Positions 52,420-61,355 of a stretch of DNA of 64,000 bases are shown here, one piece after another (position 1 is the stretch's first letter; each line of letters opens with the position of its first letter). The position numbers and the translations under genes were made by a program. Source of the DNA: Humibacillus xanthopallidus (GTDB lineage: Bacteria > Actinomycetota > Actinomycetes > Actinomycetales > Dermatophilaceae); contig NZ_VFPM01000002.1 in assembly GCF_006716675.1 (NCBI RefSeq), positions 1,116,001-1,180,000 of the forward strand. Direction: 5' to 3'. The notes under the pieces are model-generated. The model saw only the letters and a list, made by a program, of their open reading frames with translations. It was not told the origin of the DNA and did not search any database.

Positions 52420-53256
52420 ACGCGATGTGCACCGAGTCACCGGTGCGGCGGTAGCCGATCGCCTCGTAGATGGCGTTGGACGTCGGGTTGGCGAGGTCGG
52501 TGTAGAGGATGCAGCGCTCGCCCGCCTCCCGTCGCTCGCTGCTGAGTGCGGCGACGACGCCGCTCGCGTAGCCGTGGCCACGCAGCTCCGGGGGTGTCCA
52601 CACGCCCGAGATCCGGGTGACGCCGCCGTTGGCGGGCGATGCGTAGGCCATCGACACCGGTCGGCCCTCGACCTCCCACAACCCCACCCGGCCGCTGGCG
52701 ACGGACCCTGCCAGTGACGGCGCGGCACGGCCGCCTCCCTCGATGACGTCGACGAAGTCCTGGTGCCAGCCGTCAATGAGCGCGAGGTCGTCGTCGGTCG
52801 CGGCGCGGAAGCCACCCTGCACCTCGAAGGCGAGCCGGGGCGGCACCGGCAGGTCGAAGCGGCCCATCTCCATGGCGACCCGTGCCGCGGCCCCCGTGCG
52901 CGCCACCCACTCGTCCGCGAAGGCCTGCGCCGGTGCGCGCACGCCCCCCACGCCCGGCAGGACGTCCGGCTCGGATGCCAGGAGGGCCGCGAGGTCTCGA
53001 GCCTCCGCCTCGGTGGCGAGGGCGATGTGGAGCGGGTGGGGCGGGGTGTGCATGAAGGCGGCGACGGCCGCACCGGCCGGGTCGGTGCCGACCCACCAGC
53101 GCGCACCGGCATACCGGGTGGGTCAGCGATGATGCCGTCGGTGACGCTGGCGACGACGCTGAGAGCCTCCGGCTCGCGGGCGACGAGCGCTGCGAGGGCG
53201 GCCCGGGCCTCCGGGGCACGCGCGACGAGCGAGAGGACGGTCGGCTGCTGCGGCAT
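52409..53256 (-). pseudogene. GNAT acetyltransferase broken by a frameshift
   Basis: The C-terminal part (from 53053, 214 residues) is an intact GNAT: GVWTPPELRGHGYASGVVAAL with the acetyl-CoA loop, then ANPTSNAIYEAIGYR. Upstream, matching codons continue as RYAGARWWVGTDP in this frame up to about 53120, where a TGA closes it. The missing N-terminus (MPQQPTVLSLVARAPEARAA, ending near IIADP) is in another frame and starts at 53256 with its own -10. Adding one base in the CCCACCC run on the minus strand (53116-53124) would restore one protein of about 282 residues. Confidence 0.8.
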
Positions 53257-53262
53257 GCGGCA

Positions 53263-53268
53263 ACTCTG
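53263..53268 (-). promoter_or_regulatory. -10 hexamer of the frameshifted GNAT gene
   Basis: CAGAGT, 6 nt, then ATG at 53256 on the minus strand. The promoter is intact although the frame is broken. Confidence 0.4.
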
Positions 53269-53375
53269 GCAAACCCCGCCCGCCCGGTGCGAACCGTTTG
53301 TCCGAGGGCTCTGACGATGCTGTGAAGGTCCTGCACGTCCGGCGCCGAACCCCCTCGGGGCGCGGCCCCGGCTGT

Positions 53376-53381
53376 CACCAT
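53376..53381 (+). promoter_or_regulatory. -10 hexamer of the DUF4184-like gene
   Basis: CACCAT, 6 nt, then GTG at 53388. Confidence 0.4.
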
Positions 53382-53387
53382 CGACGA

Positions 53388-53831
53388 GTGCCCCTCACCC
53401 CGAGCCATGCCGTCGTCGCGATCCCGCTGCGACGGCTCGGGCTGCCCCTCGGAGCCGTCGCGGTCGGCGCGATGTCGCCGGACGCCGCGGTCTTCGTGCC
53501 CTGGGTGTTCGACTACGCAGTGACCCACTCGCTCATCGGGGTCGTCACGACGGACCTCGCGGTCGGGGTGGTCGTCGTGTCGGCGTGGTGGGCGTGGCTG
53601 CGCGCGCCCGTCGTCGACCTGCTGCCCGTCGCGGGCGCCGTGGCGGGCCTGGCGCTGTGGATGGCGTCGATCTCCTCGGGGGCCCTGCCCTCCGCGGTCG
53701 TCGTGCGCGCGGTGACGCTGGCCGGGCTCGGTGCCGCGGCGGGACTGGTCCTGCTCGCCTTCACCTGGCACGTCGCCGTGCTCCGACTCCCCGACGCCGG
53801 CGTCGCGCGGGCACGCGACGAGCGCGGCTGA
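53388..53831 (+). CDS. Short DUF4184-like membrane protein
   Basis: 147 residues with about three membrane segments. The N-terminus (PLTPSHAVVAIPLRRLGLPL, then AVGAMSPDAAVF and DYAVTHSLIGVV) matches DUF4184 proteins, which usually have about 240 residues. The middle part with a THxxWD-like motif is missing, so the protein looks internally shortened while still in frame. Function unknown. Confidence 0.6.
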   Translation: MPLTPSHAVVAIPLRRLGLPLGAVAVGAMSPDAAVFVPWVFDYAVTHSLIGVVTTDLAVGVVVVSAWWAWLRAPVVDLLPVAGAVAGLALWMASISSGALPSAVVVRAVTLAGLGAAAGLVLLAFTWHVAVLRLPDAGVARARDERG

Positions 53832-53851
53832 GCGTCGCCGTGCTCCTGCAC

Positions 53852-53873
53852 CCGGCTCGCCCCGGCGAGCCGG
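53852..53873. terminator. Bidirectional terminator
   Basis: CCGGCTCGCC and GGCGAGCCGG form a perfect 10-bp stem around two bases, between the convergent DUF4184-like and methyltransferase genes. Confidence 0.6.
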
Positions 53874-53882
53874 ACCTCGGGG

Positions 53883-54686
53883 TCAGATGTGCGCGAGCAC
53901 CTCGGCGTGGGTCATCGCGAACCACGCGTCCGGGTGCGTCGACCACGCCTGCCAGGCTGCACCGACCTCTGCCAGCTCTTCCGGTGTCGCGAGACCACGC
54001 TCGACGGCTTGGGTCGCGAAGGTCGACTCCAGGGCGCGCCGGGCCCACACGCCGCCCCACCAGGCGCACTGCTCCGGCGTCGCATACGTCCAGAGCGACG
54101 CCGACGGGGTGAGCCGGGTCAGGCCGGCGGCGTGCGCCCATGCGAGCAGGTGCCGACCGGCGTCGGGCTCGGCGTGGTTGAGGTGCGCGAGGCGGCGGTA
54201 GAGATCGAGCCAGCGGGTCATGCCCTCCGAGGCGGGGTGCCACACCATCGAGGCGTAGTCGACGTCGCGCACCGCCACGAGGCCACCCGGGCGCGTCACC
54301 CGCGCCATCTCGCGCAGCGCGCCCACGGGGTCGGTGAGGTGCTGGAGCACCTGGTGGGCATGGACGACGTCGAAGGCCCCGGCGGCATACGGCAGCGCCA
54401 AAACGTCGGCGAGCTCGAACTGCGTGCGGTGGTCACCCCGGGCGGCGGCGTTGCTCCGGGCCTGCACGAGCGGGTCCGGCACGTTCTCGACGCCCAGCAC
54501 CGCGCCCGACGGCCCGACCGCCTCGGCGAGGTCGAGCGTGATGGTGCCCGGCCCGCAGCCGACGTCGAGGACCCGCTGACCCGCCCGCAGGTGGGGGAGC
54601 AGGTAGGCCGCCGAGTCCGCCGCCGTGCGCACGCCGTGCGATGCGAGGACGCTCGTGTGGTGCCCGTGCAGGTAGACGTCAGCCAT
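53883..54686 (-). CDS. SAM-dependent class I methyltransferase
   Basis: 267 residues. SAM-binding motif VLDVGCGPGTITLDLA (near residues 40-55), then VLGVENVPDP, FDVVHAHQVLQHLTDP and EMARVTRPGGLVAVRD, a UbiE/Methyltransf_11 layout. Substrate unknown. The ATG at 54686 follows TAGCGT by 7 nt. Divergent from proS. Confidence 0.88.
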   Translation of the reverse strand: MADVYLHGHHTSVLASHGVRTAADSAAYLLPHLRAGQRVLDVGCGPGTITLDLAEAVGPSGAVLGVENVPDPLVQARSNAAARGDHRTQFELADVLALPYAAGAFDVVHAHQVLQHLTDPVGALREMARVTRPGGLVAVRDVDYASMVWHPASEGMTRWLDLYRRLAHLNHAEPDAGRHLLAWAHAAGLTRLTPSASLWTYATPEQCAWWGGVWARRALESTFATQAVERGLATPEELAEVGAAWQAWSTHPDAWFAMTHAEVLAHI

Positions 54687-54693
54687 GAGGCTG

Positions 54694-54699
54694 ACGCTA
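54694..54699 (-). promoter_or_regulatory. -10 hexamer of the methyltransferase gene
   Basis: TAGCGT, 7 nt, then ATG at 54686 on the minus strand. Confidence 0.4.
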
Positions 54700-54806
54700 C
54701 GCCGAGCGCGCCGCGCCACTCGGGGCCGTCCGCGTCGCGGGCCCCGGGGGCGGCGCCCGCGTCGGCAGCGCGGCAACTGGGTCGCCGCACCCCCTCCGGA
54801 CCCGGA

Positions 54807-54831
54807 TATCCTTCCGGGGTTGCACAACCCC
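54807..54831 (+). promoter_or_regulatory. proS -10 region and leader hairpin
   Basis: TATCCT (54807-54812) is the likely -10. Immediately after it GGGGTT-GCAC-AACCCC (54816-54831) forms a perfect 6-bp hairpin at the predicted 5' end of the mRNA, which could protect it from decay. Confidence 0.4.
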
Positions 54832-54853
54832 CAGCCGAAAGAGGAGTCCCCCG

Positions 54854-56632
54854 GTGGCCCTGCACCTGTCGTCCCTGTTCCTGCGAACCCTTCGTGAGGA
54901 CCCGGCGGACGCAGAGGTCCCGAGCCACCGCCTCCTCGTGCGGGCCGGCTACATCCGGCGCGTCAGCCCCGGCGTCTACACGTGGCTGCCGCTCGGTCTG
55001 CGGGTGCTGCGCAACGTCGAGAAGATCGTCCGCGAGGAGATGGACGCCATCGGCGCCCAGGAGCTGCTCTTCCCCGCCCTGCTGCCCAAGGAGCCCTTCG
55101 AGGCCACCGGCCGCTGGACGGAGTACGGCGACAACATCTTCCGCCTCCAGGACCGCAAGGGCGCCGACCACCTGCTCGGCCCGACCCACGAGGAGATGTT
55201 CACCCTCACGGTCAAGGACCTCTACAGCTCCTACAAGGACCTGCCGCTCTCGATCTACCAGATCCAGACGAAGTACCGCGACGAGGCACGGCCGCGCGCG
55301 GGTGTGCTCCGCGGACGTGAGTTCGTCATGAAGGACTCCTACTCCTTCGACATCGACGAGGCCGGTCTCGACAAGAGCTACCAGCTGCACCGCGAGGCCT
55401 ACATCCGCATCTTCGACCGCCTCGGCTTCCACTACGTCATCGTCGAGGCGATGGCGGGGGCCATGGGTGGCAGCAAGAGCGAGGAGTTCCTCGCCACCGC
55501 CGAGGTCGGTGAGGACACCTACGTCCACTGCACGAGCTGCGGGTATGCCGCCAACGTCGAGGCCGTGCGCGTGCCGGCCCCCGACCCGGTCGGGTGGGAG
55601 GGCACCGCAGCCGCGCACGCGGAGGACACCCCCGACACCCCCACCATCGAGACGCTCGTCGCGCACCTCAACGAGCGCTTCCCCCGCGAGGACCGGTCGT
55701 GGGCTGCGGGCGACACGCTGAAGAACGTCGTCGTCATGCTCGTGCACCCCGACGGCACGCGCGAGCCGCTCGCCATCGGCGTGCCCGGCGACCGCGAGGT
55801 CGACGAGAAGCGTCTCGGCGCCCAGGTCGAGCCGGCTGAGGTCGAGGCCTTCACCGAGGCCGACTTCGCCGCCAACCCGGCGCTCGTCAAGGGCTACATC
55901 GGCCCCGGCGCGCTCGGGCTCGAGGGCAGCTCGGGCATCCGCTACCTGCTCGACCCGCGCGTCGGCGAGGGCACGCGGTGGGTCACCGGGGCCAACGTCG
56001 CCGGTCAGCACGTCATCGACCTCGTCGCGGGCCGGGACTTCACGGCCGACGGGACCATCGAGGCGGCCGAAGTGCGCCCCGGCGACCCCTGCCCCAACTG
56101 CGACCACACCCTCTCCGCTGCCCGCGGCATCGAGATGGGCCACGTCTTCCAGCTCGGCACGAAGTACGCCGAGGCCCTCGACCTGCAGGTCCTCGACCAG
56201 AGCGGCAAGCTCGTCACGGTCGTCATGGGCTCCTACGGCGTCGGCGTCTCGCGGGCCGTCGCGTGCGTCGTCGAGGGCAACCACGACGAGTCCGGCATCA
56301 TCTGGCCGCGCGAGCTCGCCCCCGCCGACGTGCACGTCGTCGTGGCCGGCAAGGACGACGCGCTCTTCGTCAAGGCCGAGGAGATCGCCCGCGAGCTCGA
56401 GGTCCAGGGCCTCACCGTCATCGTCGACGACCGCAAGGGCGTCAGCCCCGGCGTGAAGTTCAAGGACTCCGAGCTCATCGGCGTGCCGACGATCCTCGTC
56501 ATCGGACGCGGCCTCGCCGAGGGCAAGGTCGAGATCAAGGACCGCCGCACCGGCGAGCGCCGCGAGGTCGCCGTCGACGACGCCGTGGCCGCCCTGACCG
56601 CCGAGGTCACCGCGGAGGTCGAGCGCTCGTGA
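54854..56632 (+). CDS. proS: Prolyl-tRNA synthetase
   Basis: 592 residues, bacterial-type ProRS with the editing (INS) domain between class II motifs 2 and 3. Visible are [20 protein letters not shown], motif 2 [14 protein letters not shown] [19 protein letters not shown], and the motif 3 region [17 protein letters not shown]. The anticodon-binding domain ends the protein. GAGGAG before the GTG at 54854 fixes the start. Its TGA overlaps the HAD GTG. Confidence 0.97.
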   Translation: MALHLSSLFLRTLREDPADAEVPSHRLLVRAGYIRRVSPGVYTWLPLGLRVLRNVEKIVREEMDAIGAQELLFPALLPKEPFEATGRWTEYGDNIFRLQDRKGADHLLGPTHEEMFTLTVKDLYSSYKDLPLSIYQIQTKYRDEARPRAGVLRGREFVMKDSYSFDIDEAGLDKSYQLHREAYIRIFDRLGFHYVIVEAMAGAMGGSKSEEFLATAEVGEDTYVHCTSCGYAANVEAVRVPAPDPVGWEGTAAAHAEDTPDTPTIETLVAHLNERFPREDRSWAAGDTLKNVVVMLVHPDGTREPLAIGVPGDREVDEKRLGAQVEPAEVEAFTEADFAANPALVKGYIGPGALGLEGSSGIRYLLDPRVGEGTRWVTGANVAGQHVIDLVAGRDFTADGTIEAAEVRPGDPCPNCDHTLSAARGIEMGHVFQLGTKYAEALDLQVLDQSGKLVTVVMGSYGVGVSRAVACVVEGNHDESGIIWPRELAPADVHVVVAGKDDALFVKAEEIARELEVQGLTVIVDDRKGVSPGVKFKDSELIGVPTILVIGRGLAEGKVEIKDRRTGERREVAVDDAVAALTAEVTAEVERS

Positions 56633-57402
56633 CCTCCGCCGACCGCGGGGCGGGCCTCCCCGTGCGGGCGGTCCTCTTCGACTGGGGCGGCACGATCACG
56701 CCCTGGCACGAGGTCGACTTCCGCGCCACGTGGGGGGCGTATGCCGCAGCGCTCGGTCACACGGGTGACGCGCACACCGCGTTCGTCGCCGCCATCTGCG
56801 CCGCGGAGGACGCCGCCTGGAGGCGCGGCCGCAGCGGGGGCGGGAGCGCCCGCCTGCACGAGCTGCTCGAGACGGTGGGCGTCACGGACGTCCACCCGGG
56901 CGCGGAGGAGGCGCTGGCGGCATACCGCGAGCTGTGGGAGCCCCACACGCTCACCGCGCCGGAGATCCGCCCCCTGTGGGAGGGCCTGCGCGACAAGGGA
57001 ATCCGGGTCGGCGTCCTGTCCAACACGATCTGGGACCGCGACTACCACCGGTCGATCTTCGAACGCGACGGCGTGCTCGACCTCATCGACGTCGACGTCT
57101 ACTCCAGCGAGACGCCGTGGGTGAAGCCGCAGCCCGAGATCTTCGCCCACGCCGCCAGCGAGGCGGGGCTCGAGCCGGGGGAGTGCGCCTACGTCGGTGA
57201 CCGCTCCTACGAGGACGTCCACGGCCCGCAGCAGGTCGGCATGCGTGCCATCTGGGTGCCGCACTCGACGATCCCGCTCGACCAGCAGGTGTCGCACGAC
57301 GCAACCCCCGACGCGGTCGCGCACGAGATCGGCGACGTGCTCACCATCGTCGAGTCCTGGAACTGGCGCGGCGCAGACGGTGGCGGCGGTGCCGGCGCGT
57401 GA
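56629..57402 (+). CDS. HAD-superfamily hydrolase
   Basis: 257 residues. HAD motif I is DWGGTITPW rather than the usual DxDGT; motif II is VGVLSNTIW; the motif III Lys is in [11 protein letters not shown]; motif IV is [12 protein letters not shown]. The second Asp of motif I, the general acid in phosphatases, is Gly here, so hydrolase activity may be altered. It is coupled by GTGA overlaps to proS upstream and to the TauE/SafE gene downstream. Confidence 0.85.
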   Translation: MTSADRGAGLPVRAVLFDWGGTITPWHEVDFRATWGAYAAALGHTGDAHTAFVAAICAAEDAAWRRGRSGGGSARLHELLETVGVTDVHPGAEEALAAYRELWEPHTLTAPEIRPLWEGLRDKGIRVGVLSNTIWDRDYHRSIFERDGVLDLIDVDVYSSETPWVKPQPEIFAHAASEAGLEPGECAYVGDRSYEDVHGPQQVGMRAIWVPHSTIPLDQQVSHDATPDAVAHEIGDVLTIVESWNWRGADGGGGAGA

Positions 57403-58181
57403 GCGACCCGACGCTCACGACCCTCCTCTTCCTCGGGCTCGCCGCCTTCGCCGCCGGCTGGATCGACGCCGTCGTCGGCGGGGGCGGGCTGGTGCAGCTG
57501 CCCGCCCTGCTCGTGGGGCTGCCGGGGGCCTCGCCCGCCCAGCTGCTCGCGACGAACAAGTTCGGCTCGATCTTCGGCACGGCGACGAGCTCGGTCACCT
57601 ACTACCGGCGCGTCCACCCCGACCTGCGCACGGCACTGCCCATGGCGGCCGTCGCCTACGTCGGGTCGATCGGCGGCGCGGTCATCGGGCTGCACATCCC
57701 AAAGTCGGCCTTCAACCCGATCATCCTCGTGCTGCTCGTCCTCGTCGGCGCCTACACGCTCTTCAAGCCCGATCTCGGCAAGGAGTCGATCCGGCGCTAC
57801 GACGGAGCACGGCACACGGTCTTCGCGATGCTGACCGGCTTCGTCATCGGCGTCTACGACGGTGCGCTCGGCCCGGGCACGGGCAGCTTCCTCGTCTTCG
57901 CCCTCGTGGGGCTGCTCGGCTACAACTTCCTCGAGGCGAGCGCGAAGGCCAAGATCACGAACTTCGCGACGAACCTCGGGGCCCTCACCGTCTTCCTGCC
58001 GATGGGGCTCGTCCTCTTCAAGGTCGGCTTCGTCATCGCGGTCGCCAACCTCGTCGGCGGCTACGTCGGTGCGCGCACGGCGGTCGCGAGGGGGAGCGGT
58101 TTCGTGCGCGCCGTCTTCGTGCTCATCGTCAGCGCCTTCATCGTCAAGATCAGCGGCAGCCTCCTCGGCTGGTGGGCCTGA
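57399..58181 (+). CDS. TauE/SafE-family membrane transporter
   Basis: 260 residues, about eight membrane segments in two repeats: AGWIDAVVGGGGLVQLPALL and IGVYDGALGPGTGSFLVFAL carry the paired glycine-rich signatures of the family. Members export sulfite, sulfoacetate or other anions. It is the last gene of the proS unit. Given the sulfide oxidation operon at 5535-7709, sulfite export is a possible link, but the genes are far apart. Confidence 0.9.
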   Translation: MSDPTLTTLLFLGLAAFAAGWIDAVVGGGGLVQLPALLVGLPGASPAQLLATNKFGSIFGTATSSVTYYRRVHPDLRTALPMAAVAYVGSIGGAVIGLHIPKSAFNPIILVLLVLVGAYTLFKPDLGKESIRRYDGARHTVFAMLTGFVIGVYDGALGPGTGSFLVFALVGLLGYNFLEASAKAKITNFATNLGALTVFLPMGLVLFKVGFVIAVANLVGGYVGARTAVARGSGFVRAVFVLIVSAFIVKISGSLLGWWA

Positions 58182-58182
58182 C

Positions 58183-59439
58183 TCAGGCGACGCGGCGGAC
58201 GACGAGGCGTCGGTAGGTGGGGATGAGGACTCGGCGGGCGGCCTCCCGGTCGACGACCGTCCACGGCCCGGCCGCGGCGAGGGCGGAGATCACCTGGCGC
58301 AGCTCGGCCCGGGCGACGGCGGCGCCGAGGCAGAGATGGCGGCCCGCGCCGAACCACAGGTGCCGGTTGTCGGGCAGGTAGGGGCGGTCGAGGTCGAACG
58401 CCCCGGGTGCGGTGTTCGCGACGTAGGTGAGGGCCAGCACCCGGTCGCCGGCTCTCAGCGTGCGTCCGCCGACGGTGACGTCGCGGGTGATGTGCCGGCC
58501 GATGACCGGGGCCGGCGTCGTGACGCGCAGCCCCTCGCGGACGGCGACCTCGACGAGGTCGTCACGATCACTCCCCGTGGCGGTCGCCAGCCGAGCGGCC
58601 TGCCCCGTGTCGGCGAGCAGGGCCGCGGTGCGGGCGATCGCACTCGCTGCCGTCTCCGTGCCGGCCACGAGCAGCAAGGACGCGAGTCCGGTCGCCTCCT
58701 GCTCGGTGACACCGAGCGCCCGGCAGCGCCCGAGCACCGTCGACTCGGGTGCGGTGCGGTAGGCCCGCGGCACGCCTGCGGTGAGTCCCTCCAGGATCTG
58801 CCGCGCGCGGTCCACGGTCGCGGGAGCGAGGGTGGTGTCGGACTGCGTGCCCAGGGCCAGGGCGGCGAGCTCCTCGCCCCGGGCGAAGACGAGCCGGTAG
58901 GCGCCCCAGTCGTCGCCGTGGTCAAGGCCCGCAGCGTCAGCCTCGGCGAGGAAGGTCGTGACGTCGATGCCGAGCATGGCGACGACGATGCGGCCGACCA
59001 GCACCCGCGCGAGATCGGCGATGTCGACGGTCGTCCCGGCCATGAGCCGCTGGGTCATGAGCGCTGTGACCGGTGAGGCGGCGGGGGCCACGAGATCGTG
59101 GGCCGCAGCCTCCGTGAAGAGGTCGCGCGCCCTGGTGCGCAGGGAGTGGTGCCCTGCGCCGTCGAAGAGGTCCTCGACCCAGTCGCCGAGGACCTGTGAC
59201 CACAGGTGGCCGACCCCGCCCTCGCCGAGCAGGGAGGTGGAGCGGTGGTCGACGAGCAGCTCGCGGATGAGGACCGGGTCGCGCACGACCCAGCCGAGCC
59301 GCGGCACCCGCAGGATGCGCGGCCCGAGCCGGGCCGCCGAGACGAGGGCGCCGAGTGCCGGGCTGGCCGACCGGATGACCGTGCGTTCGTGGCGACCGGC
59401 CACGCCCGCCTGAGTACGTCGGCTCACGGCGGGCGTCAT
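58183..59439 (-). CDS. Cytochrome P450
   Basis: 418 residues. I-helix LLLVAGTETAASA with the acid-alcohol pair, ExxR as EGLRVTTP, and heme loop FGAGRHLCLGAAVA with the thiolate Cys. A normal soluble bacterial P450. It shares a compact bidirectional promoter with the KASIII operon, so it probably works on the product of that pathway. The ATG at 59439 follows TACGGT by 6 nt. Confidence 0.92.
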   Translation of the reverse strand: MTPAVSRRTQAGVAGRHERTVIRSASPALGALVSAARLGPRILRVPRLGWVVRDPVLIRELLVDHRSTSLLGEGGVGHLWSQVLGDWVEDLFDGAGHHSLRTRARDLFTEAAAHDLVAPAASPVTALMTQRLMAGTTVDIADLARVLVGRIVVAMLGIDVTTFLAEADAAGLDHGDDWGAYRLVFARGEELAALALGTQSDTTLAPATVDRARQILEGLTAGVPRAYRTAPESTVLGRCRALGVTEQEATGLASLLLVAGTETAASAIARTAALLADTGQAARLATATGSDRDDLVEVAVREGLRVTTPAPVIGRHITRDVTVGGRTLRAGDRVLALTYVANTAPGAFDLDRPYLPDNRHLWFGAGRHLCLGAAVARAELRQVISALAAAGPWTVVDREAARRVLIPTYRRLVVRRVA

Positions 59440-59445
59440 GGCGTC

Positions 59446-59451
59446 ACCGTA
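59446..59451 (-). promoter_or_regulatory. -10 hexamer of the P450 gene
   Basis: TACGGT, 6 nt, then ATG at 59439 on the minus strand. It shares its two outermost base pairs with the + strand hexamer. Confidence 0.5.
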
Positions 59452-59455
59452 GACT
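59450..59455 (+). promoter_or_regulatory. -10 hexamer of the KASIII operon
   Basis: TAGACT, back to back with the P450 -10. It gives a leader of about 47 nt with GGGAGG before the GTG at 59509. Confidence 0.5.
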
Positions 59456-59508
59456 GCCCGCACCGAGTGCAGGGAGAGCCTCGTCGCCGAGCCAGGGAGG
59501 TCGCGGCC

Positions 59509-60534
59509 GTGTCGCACCAGCGCATCGCCAGTCGGGTCACCGGGGTCAGTGCTCACGTCGCCGAGCACGCGATGACCGTCGAGCAGGTCGAGGCCCGGGT
59601 CGTCGCGTCGAGTGGCGGCTTCACCCCACCCACCGGTGTGCTGGGCCGGCTCACCGGGGTCCGACGGATCCACCACGCGGGCGCCGGCACGCAGGCGTCC
59701 GACCTCGCGGCCACCGCGGGCCGGCGCACGCTCGACCGCCTCGGTCTCGAGCCCGCCGACGTCGACCTGCTCGTCTTCGCCTCGGCCTCGCAGGACCTCG
59801 TCGAGCCCGCCACCTCGCACATCGTCGCCGATCTGCTCGGCGCCCGGTGCCCCGTCATGGACGTCAAGAACGCCTGCAACTCGTGGCTCAACGGGGTGCA
59901 GGTCGCCGAGGCGCTCATCGGCACGGGCGGCTACCAGCGGGTCCTCGTCGTCACCGGTGAGATGCCGTCGCGCGCAGCGCGGTGGTCGGTGCGCGACGCC
60001 GCCCAGTTCGTCGAGTCGGTGCCCGGCTACACGATGAGCGACGCAGGGGCCGCAGGGCTCGTCGAGCGGGCGGAGCCCGGAGCCCGCGGCGAGATCCTCC
60101 ACCGGTGGTTCGGCGCCGAGTCGCGGCACTGGTCGGTGGGCCAGCTCCCGGCTGGAGGCACGCGTCACCCGCGTGACCTCGACAAGACGTACTTCGTCAT
60201 GGACGGCACCCGGTTGCGGCAGGCCTTCGACAGCGTCGACGTGGAGGAGATCCACCGGGCCCTCAAGGCCGACGGTCTCGGGGTCGAGGACTTCGCGGCC
60301 GTCGCCGTGCACCAGGTCGCCATGCCCTACCTCGACGTCTTCGCCGACCGGCTGGGCCTGCGCCGTGACCTCGTCGTCGAGTCCCTGCCCGACCACGGCA
60401 ACTGCGCCTCGGCCACCCTGCCGCTCCAGTGGCAGCAGATCGAGCAGCGCGACCTCGCCCGCCCGGGTGAGCCCGTGCTCCTCGTCGGCCTGGCGGGAGG
60501 CATCAGCGTCGGCACGATGGCGGTGCGGTGGTGA
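59509..60534 (+). CDS. 3-oxoacyl-ACP synthase III-like condensing enzyme
   Basis: 341 residues, thiolase fold of the FabH/KASIII group. Catalytic Cys in DVKNACNSWLNGVQ, His in VAVHQVAMPYLDVF, Asn in DHGNCASATLPLQ; the triad is complete. It should condense an acyl thioester with malonyl-ACP or with a second acyl chain. Neighbouring P450s, glycosyltransferase and an OleC-like ligase suggest a specialised lipid or OleA-like head-to-head role rather than housekeeping FabH. Which of these is open. Confidence 0.85.
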   Translation: MSHQRIASRVTGVSAHVAEHAMTVEQVEARVVASSGGFTPPTGVLGRLTGVRRIHHAGAGTQASDLAATAGRRTLDRLGLEPADVDLLVFASASQDLVEPATSHIVADLLGARCPVMDVKNACNSWLNGVQVAEALIGTGGYQRVLVVTGEMPSRAARWSVRDAAQFVESVPGYTMSDAGAAGLVERAEPGARGEILHRWFGAESRHWSVGQLPAGGTRHPRDLDKTYFVMDGTRLRQAFDSVDVEEIHRALKADGLGVEDFAAVAVHQVAMPYLDVFADRLGLRRDLVVESLPDHGNCASATLPLQWQQIEQRDLARPGEPVLLVGLAGGISVGTMAVRW

Positions 60535-61355
60535 GTCGCGACCCCCGTGATCTCCCCGCTGCTGACGACGGCTCCGACGAGACGGAGCCGGCCGGCATAC
60601 GGCTCTGGGTCGTCGTGCCCGCGTGGAACGAGGAGCGCGGTATCGGCGCGACGATGAGCGCACTCGCAGCCCAGCGTGACCGTGACTTCACGCTCGTCGT
60701 CGTCGACAACGCCAGCACCGACGCCACCGTCGCCGAGGTCGAGCGAGCCTGTGCGGCAAGCACGCTCGATGTCCAGGTCATCACCGAGCCGCGCAAGGGC
60801 ACCGGTGCTGCGGCCGACACCGGCGTGCGGCACGCCATCGCGCACGGCGCGACCCATGTGCTGCGCACCGACGCCGACACCCTGCCCGCACCGGGGTGGA
60901 CGGCAGCGGCGCGACGCGCCTTCGCCGGCGGCGCAGACCTCGTGACGGGCCCGATGCGCGCGCGTTCCGACGAGGTGCGGCTCAAGGTGTGGGAGCGCGC
61001 GGTCCTGCCGGCCGTCATCGGCGTCTGCCAGACGTTCGGCCGCCTGCGCCCGAGCAACCGCTCCCCGGAGCTGCACGGTCCCTACCGGATGAGCCCGGGC
61101 TGCAACCTCGGTGTCAGCGCGCGCGCCTACGTCGCCTCGGGCGGCTTCCCGCGCACGGCGATCGAGGAGGTCCACGAGGACCGCGAGCTCGTCAACCGGG
61201 TGCGGCGGGTCTCCGGCCGCGTCGAGCTGCACCGTGACCTCGTCGTGCACGCATCGGTGCGCCGGCTGCGCGCCTACGGGCTCCTCGGCACGCTGCGGTG
61301 GTACCTCGACCACGGCCACCACCCGGACGTCGTCGACGTGCGAGGCCTTGCGTGA
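60531..61355 (+). CDS. Glycosyltransferase family 2
   Basis: 274 residues. GT-A fold start LWVVVPAWNEERGIGATMSA, VVVDNASTDAT, RKGTGAAADTGVRHA and the metal-binding RTDADT (DxD). No C-terminal membrane helices, so it is cytosolic or peripheral. It probably adds a sugar to the lipid-like product of this operon, by inference. The GTG at 60531 overlaps the KASIII stop (GTGA); a GTG one codon earlier is equally in frame. Confidence 0.85.
   Translation: MSRDPRDLPAADDGSDETEPAGIRLWVVVPAWNEERGIGATMSALAAQRDRDFTLVVVDNASTDATVAEVERACAASTLDVQVITEPRKGTGAAADTGVRHAIAHGATHVLRTDADTLPAPGWTAAARRAFAGGADLVTGPMRARSDEVRLKVWERAVLPAVIGVCQTFGRLRPSNRSPELHGPYRMSPGCNLGVSARAYVASGGFPRTAIEEVHEDRELVNRVRRVSGRVELHRDLVVHASVRRLRAYGLLGTLRWYLDHGHHPDVVDVRGLA

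Noticed and set aside
59509..60534. Calling the condensing enzyme OleA outright
   Set aside because: The Cys-His-Asn triad is common to all KASIII proteins and I could not see OleA-specific features; left as KASIII-like.
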